This document shows, piece after piece, positions 5,411-6,829 of a stretch of 6,829 nucleotides of DNA. The notes under the pieces were generated by a model that was given only the letters and a program-made list of their open reading frames with translations, did no database searches and was not told the DNA's origin. Made by a program: the position numbers and the translations under genes. Source of the DNA: Acidobacteriota bacterium (lineage in GTDB: Bacteria; Acidobacteriota; Blastocatellia; Pyrinomonadales; Pyrinomonadaceae); contig JAFBAJ010000085.1 in the NCBI GenBank assembly GCA_019247865.1, positions 1 to 6,829 of the forward strand, in the 5' to 3' direction. Each line of letters begins with the position of its first letter. Position 1 is the stretch's first letter.

Positions 5411-6420
5411 TGCCGCAGGATTTGCCCATTGTCAAGAGACCGCCGGAGGCCGCACGCGCGCCCGACGATTTCGACGCCAGGCTCAGGGCGCACGGACTGA
5501 CGCTGCGCGCGAAGTCGGTCGAGACCTTACAGATCAATGTCGGCAAGCTCTGCAATCAGGCGTGCAAGCACTGCCATGTTGACGCGAGCCCCGCGCGCAC
5601 TGAGATCATGACGCGCGAGACGGCCGAGCTGGTCGTCAGGGCTCTGCAAAAATTCCGCTTCGAGACGCTCGACATCACAGGCGGCGCTCCGGAGCTGAAC
5701 CCTTCCTTCAGGTATCTCGTCGCGCAGGCCCGCGCGCTGGGAACGCGCGTCATGGTGCGCCACAACCTGACGGTCATGTTCGAGCGCGGACAGGAAGACC
5801 TGCCCGATTTTTTCCGCGCGCATGAGGTAGAGGTCGTGTCGTCACTGCCCTATTTTCTTGAGCAGCAGACGGACGCACAGCGCGGGCGCGGCGTCTTTGA
5901 AAAATCCATCGCCGCCATGCGCCGCCTGAACTCGGTCGGCTACGGCATGCCGGGCAGCCAGCTCGTCCTGAATCTGGTCTATAACCCGGTCGGAGCCTTC
6001 CTGCCGCCGCCGCAAGGCTCCATCGAAGCGGACTTCAAACGCGAGCTGGCGGCGCGTTACAGCGTCTCTTTCAATCAGCTCTACACGATCACCAACATGC
6101 CGATCAAGCGTTTTCTGGATTACCTGCGCCGGAGCGGAAACGAGGAGCGTTACATGCGCAAGCTGGTCGAAGCTTTTAATCCGCACGCGGTCGAGGGCCT
6201 GATGTGCCGGAGCCTCGTCAGCGTGGATTGGGAGGGCCGCCTGTACGACTGCGATTTCAACCAGATGCTGGAACTGCCGGTCGCGCACGGCCTGCCGCAG
6301 ACCATCGCGGAGTTCGACGCCGGGAGCCTCTCCGCGCGGCGCATCATGACGGGCGCGCATTGCTTCGGCTGCACGGCCGGCGCGGGCTCAAGCTGCGGCG
6401 GCGCGGTCGTCAAAGACTGA
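5410..6420 (+). CDS. arsS: Arsenosugar biosynthesis radical SAM protein ArsS
   Basis: A 336-residue radical SAM enzyme. The iron-sulfur motif CNQACKHC (Cys48, Cys52, Cys55) binds the SAM-activating 4Fe-4S cluster, and TGGAPEL (90-96) is the following SAM-contact strand motif. The C-terminal half is the cysteine-rich DUF3641-type domain: Cys266, YDCDFN (Cys281) and HCFGCTAGAGSSCGG (Cys318, Cys321, Cys329). These are the features of the 'radical SAM/Cys-rich' family, whose Synechocystis member ArsS joins a 5'-deoxyadenosyl group to dimethylated arsenic, the first committed step to arsenosugars. Some relatives are selenoproteins; all positions here are Cys. The ATG at 5410 overlaps the previous TGA by one base and has AAGGT 9 nt upstream; a GTG one codon earlier is the only near alternative. 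ArsM, which supplies the methylated arsenic, is not in the window. Confidence 0.93.
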   Translation: MPQDLPIVKRPPEAARAPDDFDARLRAHGLTLRAKSVETLQINVGKLCNQACKHCHVDASPARTEIMTRETAELVVRALQKFRFETLDITGGAPELNPSFRYLVAQARALGTRVMVRHNLTVMFERGQEDLPDFFRAHEVEVVSSLPYFLEQQTDAQRGRGVFEKSIAAMRRLNSVGYGMPGSQLVLNLVYNPVGAFLPPPQGSIEADFKRELAARYSVSFNQLYTITNMPIKRFLDYLRRSGNEERYMRKLVEAFNPHAVEGLMCRSLVSVDWEGRLYDCDFNQMLELPVAHGLPQTIAEFDAGSLSARRIMTGAHCFGCTAGAGSSCGGAVVKD

Positions 6421-6564
6421 CTAAGTGTACCGAACCGTACTTACTTCATCCGTCACACGTGCTAGGCTGTCCGGACATATTCAGCGGAACAATTTTTGGA
6501 AGTCTTGACCGCAGCTCACTCTGGGATTGGGCTGCGCATGCGGAGGGATCAATGGGGATAAGAG

Positions 6565-6605
6565 AAGGATGCGTGTCTTCTGATGAGGGAAGATATCGCA
6601 TCCTT
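6565..6605 (+). promoter_or_regulatory. Strong two-part hairpin in the leader of the last gene (attenuator or terminator candidate)
   Basis: AAGGATGCG (6565-6573) pairs perfectly with CGCATCCTT (6597-6605). Inside it, TGTCTTC (6574-6580) pairs with GAAGATA (6589-6595, one G-U) after a single bulged T at 6596, leaving the 8-nt loop TGATGAGG. A pyrimidine tract follows (6606-6615, TCTTCTTTTC) and then the purine-rich ribosome binding site. It could be a weak intrinsic terminator for arsS read-through or a 5'-UTR control element; the sequence alone cannot decide. Confidence 0.5.
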
Positions 6606-6618
6606 TCTTCTTTTCAAA

Positions 6619-6625
6619 GGGAGGG
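6619..6625 (+). promoter_or_regulatory. Shine-Dalgarno region of the last gene
   Basis: GGGAGGG lies 8 nt before the ATG at 6634, within a purine run (6616-6627). The upstream TCCTTT (6601-6606) can pair with AAAGGG (6616-6621, one wobble), so this site could be masked in an alternative fold. Confidence 0.6.
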
Positions 6626-6633
6626 AACAAGGA

Positions 6634-6829
6634 ATGGCAACGGCGAGAAGAAGTTTGGAGAGCGCGCGAGAAGGCGGTTCTGAAGAGAGCGGAGGAGGGC
6701 TGCTCGGCTGGCTCGACCGGGTGGATGCCCAAAAGCTGGCGAGAGGGTTGGGCTGGTTCAGTCTGGGGCTCGGACTGGCCGAAGTCCTGACGCCGCGTGG
6801 CGTGGCGAAGGTCGCGGGCGTGCGCGGCA
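6634..6829 (+). CDS. Partial gene: N-terminus of a putative small membrane/SRPBCC-associated protein
   Basis: Sixty-five codons are open to the right edge from an ATG with a good ribosome binding site. The first 20 residues are polar and glycine/serine/glutamate rich. A segment containing LLGWLDRVDAQKLARGLGWF follows, then SLGLGLAEVLTPRGVAKVAG. The phrase GLGWFSLGLGLAEVLTP is familiar from the front part of bacterial proteins that carry a membrane segment followed by an SRPBCC (START-like, 'cyclase/dehydrase') domain. The diagnostic domain would lie beyond the window, so this is a tentative call. The gene is separated from arsS by 213 nt with its own leader structure and is probably regulated independently. 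Confidence 0.55.
   Translation, partial: MATARRSLESAREGGSEESGGGLLGWLDRVDAQKLARGLGWFSLGLGLAEVLTPRGVAKVAGVRG

Larger units (their letters stand above)
6421..6633. other. 213-nt non-coding stretch between arsS and the last gene
   Basis: No credible gene is seen on either strand. It holds a perfect 10-bp palindrome TGTCCGGACA (6468-6477). A weak stem follows (GTCCG 6469-6473 with CGGAAC 6485-6490, one bulge), then AATTTTT (6491-6497), which could be a poor terminator for arsS. TTGACC at 6505-6510 resembles a -35 box, but no good -10 box is found 16-18 nt downstream. The right part is the hairpin leader described separately. Confidence 0.5.

Noticed and set aside
5842..6360. Leftward open frame of 172 codons inside arsS
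   Set aside because: Antisense to strongly conserved arsS sequence; no recognisable motif.
6418..6420. TGA of arsS as a selenocysteine codon
   Set aside because: The conserved C-terminal motif is already complete with Cys and the frame after TGA shows no conserved-looking extension.

Overview
The window is a GC-rich, tightly packed bacterial chromosome segment with six complete protein genes and one gene cut off at each end. Arsenosugar-type genes, short or overlapping gene junctions and several GTG/TTG starts would suit a soil or thermophilic Acidobacteriota (Blastocatellia-like) genome. That placement is an inference from gene content and style, since no marker gene is present.

Left third, minus strand (about 1-2693): a flavodoxin-fold, NADPH-dependent FMN reductase-like gene is read leftwards from the divergent intergenic region at 2694-2800. 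It overlaps by 4 nt a small thioredoxin-like/hypothetical gene (121-501). A truncated gene with the look of a membrane permease N-terminus runs off the left edge. The reductase is the most striking object in the window. A complete 375-residue intein with a two-motif LAGLIDADG homing endonuclease interrupts it in the middle of a cysteine-rich motif. All residues expected for class 1 protein splicing are present, so the mature product should be a 356-residue flavoprotein.

Middle and right (2801-6420): four of the five genes here belong to families of the arsenosugar (formerly 'rSAM/selenodomain') cluster. They are a TIGR04283-type glycosyltransferase, a TIGR04282/DUF2064-type nucleotidyl/glycosyltransferase-like protein, an AhpD/carboxymuconolactone decarboxylase-like protein and the radical SAM enzyme ArsS. 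The fifth is a membrane fatty acid hydroxylase/sterol desaturase-family enzyme, whose stop codon overlaps the start of the TIGR04283 gene. The layout is two converging units (hydroxylase-TIGR04283 rightwards, TIGR04282 leftwards) followed by a rightward peroxidase-like/ArsS pair that starts only 20 nt from the TIGR04282 start. The inferred pathway is: ArsS adds a 5'-deoxyadenosyl group to methylated arsenic, and the transferases and the peroxidase-like protein act on or around that product. The arsenite methyltransferase ArsM, expected upstream in the pathway, is not in this window.

Right end (6421-6829): a 213-nt non-coding stretch contains a strong two-part hairpin followed by a pyrimidine tract and a purine-rich ribosome binding site. 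It leads into the start of a gene cut by the window edge that resembles the N-terminus of a small membrane/SRPBCC-associated protein. No tRNA, rRNA, CRISPR array, insertion sequence or phage gene was seen.
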